Assembly (NCBI RefSeq): GCF_025127995.1
Contig: NZ_JAHLYP010000002.1
Span: 1 to 33,628, forward strand
Length of the DNA stretch: 33,628 nt
DNA from: Synechococcus sp. CS-1332
GTDB lineage: Bacteria > Cyanobacteriota > Cyanobacteriia > PCC-6307 > Cyanobiaceae
Direction: 5' to 3'
The number at the start of each line of letters is the position of its first letter. The stretch's first letter is position 1. The position numbers and the translations under genes were made by a program. This document shows positions 32,717 to 33,628 of the stretch, piece after piece. The notes under the pieces were generated by a model. It had not been told where the DNA came from and did no database searches. It saw only the letters and a list, made by a program, of their open reading frames with translations.

Positions 32717-33628
32717 CGGCCCAGCTCCGTCACCGCCTCGCCCCCCAGCCACGCCGCCAGACCCGTGGCCCCAGCCATCGCCAGCACCCCGTAGCGGCTC
32801 ACCATCGCCTGGGCCAGGGGCAGCCGGTAGGCCCCGCCCCCGGCCAGCAACACCGTGAACGGCCGCTCCTGGTAAAGCGCTTCCACTGCCGTAACCAGGG
32901 CCTCCAGACTGTATTCGAAGCCGGCCGCGGGCCGCTGCGGGTGGCAGCTCTGGGGCACCGCCAGGCAGCGCAGGCCGAACGCCCCCCCTGGGAACAACCG
33001 CCCGGCCCGATGGGCCTCCAACAGCGCCTCGGTGGCTTCGGGGCCCTCACCCACCAGCAGCACCTCACCACCGCCCAGCCGCTCCAGCAGCTCGGAGCCG
33101 CGCGGCGGTTGGCGCCGCTGGCCCGGCTGCCCCCAGGGCTGCCACAGGTCGTGGGTGGCCGCAGCGTTGCTCCACACCTGGCCCTGCAGCAGGGCCTGCA
33201 GGGCCGGTCGGGCCCACTGCCGCAAGCTCTCCAGCGGTGCCTGGGTGGTGGTGTAGAAGCCGGCCTCCAGCTCGAAGCGCCGCAGCAGCTCCAGCGCATC
33301 CGGCTCAGCAGCCGCCTCGACAGCGGCCGCGCCCCAGAAGTCGTTGTCGTGGTGGCGGCGGCGCAGCTCGGCCAGGGCTTCCTCTAGGATCTCGGCCGGC
33401 CCTTCTGCGTGGCGCAGCAGCTGCAGCTCCAGCTCATCCAGCTCCACCACCAGCGCGCCGGGGCGCCACTCCACCGCCGGCAGGGCCGCGCCAGGCGCCC
33501 CGTCATCGTCCTCCAGCCACTCGGCCTCCAGCACCTCCAGGCCCTCGGTGGCAGGGCGGCCCACCGTGTCGCGGCCCTGCTGCAGCAGCTCCAGGCTGAA
33601 GCGGGCCCGCAGCAGCGCCGCCTCGAAC
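32713..33628 (-). CDS. Hypothetical protein, glycosyltransferase-D-like end (5' end outside window)
   Basis: The minus frame is open to the window edge (FEAALLRARFSLELLQQGRD is the first visible part), so the 304 residues seen are the C-terminal part. An internal GTG at 33564 is not a likely start. The last 130 residues resemble a Rossmann-like end: GEVLLVGEGPEATEALLEAH, ERPFTVLLAGGGAYRLPLAQ, VSRYGVLAMAGATGLAAWLG. That order, with a 'GGGAYRLPLA..V..RYG..A' element, reminds me of GT-D type (DUF1792-like) glycosyltransferases, but this is a weak comparison. The following small gene begins within its stop codon (ATGA). Confidence 0.6.
   Translation of the reverse strand, partial: FEAALLRARFSLELLQQGRDTVGRPATEGLEVLEAEWLEDDDGAPGAALPAVEWRPGALVVELDELELQLLRHAEGPAEILEEALAELRRRHHDNDFWGAAAVEAAAEPDALELLRRFELEAGFYTTTQAPLESLRQWARPALQALLQGQVWSNAAATHDLWQPWGQPGQRRQPPRGSELLERLGGGEVLLVGEGPEATEALLEAHRAGRLFPGGAFGLRCLAVPQSCHPQRPAAGFEYSLEALVTAVEALYQERPFTVLLAGGGAYRLPLAQAMVSRYGVLAMAGATGLAAWLGGEAVTELGR

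Overview
The window reads as chromosomal DNA of a GC-rich picocyanobacterium of the Cyanobium / Synechococcus type. The strongest marker is the block rplS - tRNA-Trp - a 62-residue 'hyperconserved' protein (PSHCP) - tRNA-Asp - gltX (8250-10920), a neighbourhood and protein known from the Prochlorococcus/Synechococcus/Cyanobium clade. HIP1 octamers (GCGATCGC), the small PepSY-like protein and the DprA-like / phosphotransacetylase-like pair also fit cyanobacteria. Everything rests on reading motifs and translations; no database search was possible.

Layout. (1) 1-1976: the C-terminal end of a Calx-beta/RTX type I secreted protein, then two small secreted proteins that share an unusual C-terminal tail (VPGPLPLLGAAA..FG.SR.L..RI) resembling a PEP-CTERM-like sorting signal. 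(2) 1967-11716: compact housekeeping genes on both strands: yajQ, MAPEG protein, SPFH/NfeD membrane pair, DprA-like protein, DRTGG/phosphotransacetylase-like protein, SDR, map, PepSY-like protein, rplS, tRNA-Trp, PSHCP, tRNA-Asp, gltX, a small conserved protein and a DUF1643 protein. (3) 11779-19523: polA, rfbD, rfbB, cysS and a glycosyltransferase-like gene, all on the plus strand with tight or overlapping junctions. (4) 20130-28534: a surface-glycan cluster: methyltransferase, GT2, GT4, polysaccharide pyruvyl transferase-like, a GT-A-like protein, and an AlgX/AlgJ-like SGNH protein. From about 24530 to 28560 the DNA becomes visibly AT-rich compared with both sides, which suggests acquisition by transfer. 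(5) 28535-32420: a decayed accessory zone with an IS3-type transposase remnant, a Phd/VapC-type toxin-antitoxin pair whose toxin is broken, imperfect direct repeats containing the palindrome CTGTACAGCCTGTACAG, a DUF6880 protein and an amber-interrupted Uma2 nuclease gene. (6) 32387-33628: two overlapping minus-strand genes of unknown function, the second cut by the window end.

How the parts fit: RfbB and RfbD make dTDP-L-rhamnose, which the glycosyltransferases downstream could use. The methyltransferase, pyruvyl transferase and SGNH (probable O-acetyl transfer) proteins could decorate the same surface polysaccharide. The two most distinctive genes of the AT-rich island (25854-27164 and 27170-28534) carry different catalytic domains behind what looks like the same N-terminal domain of about 130 residues; this is the most promising undescribed element here.
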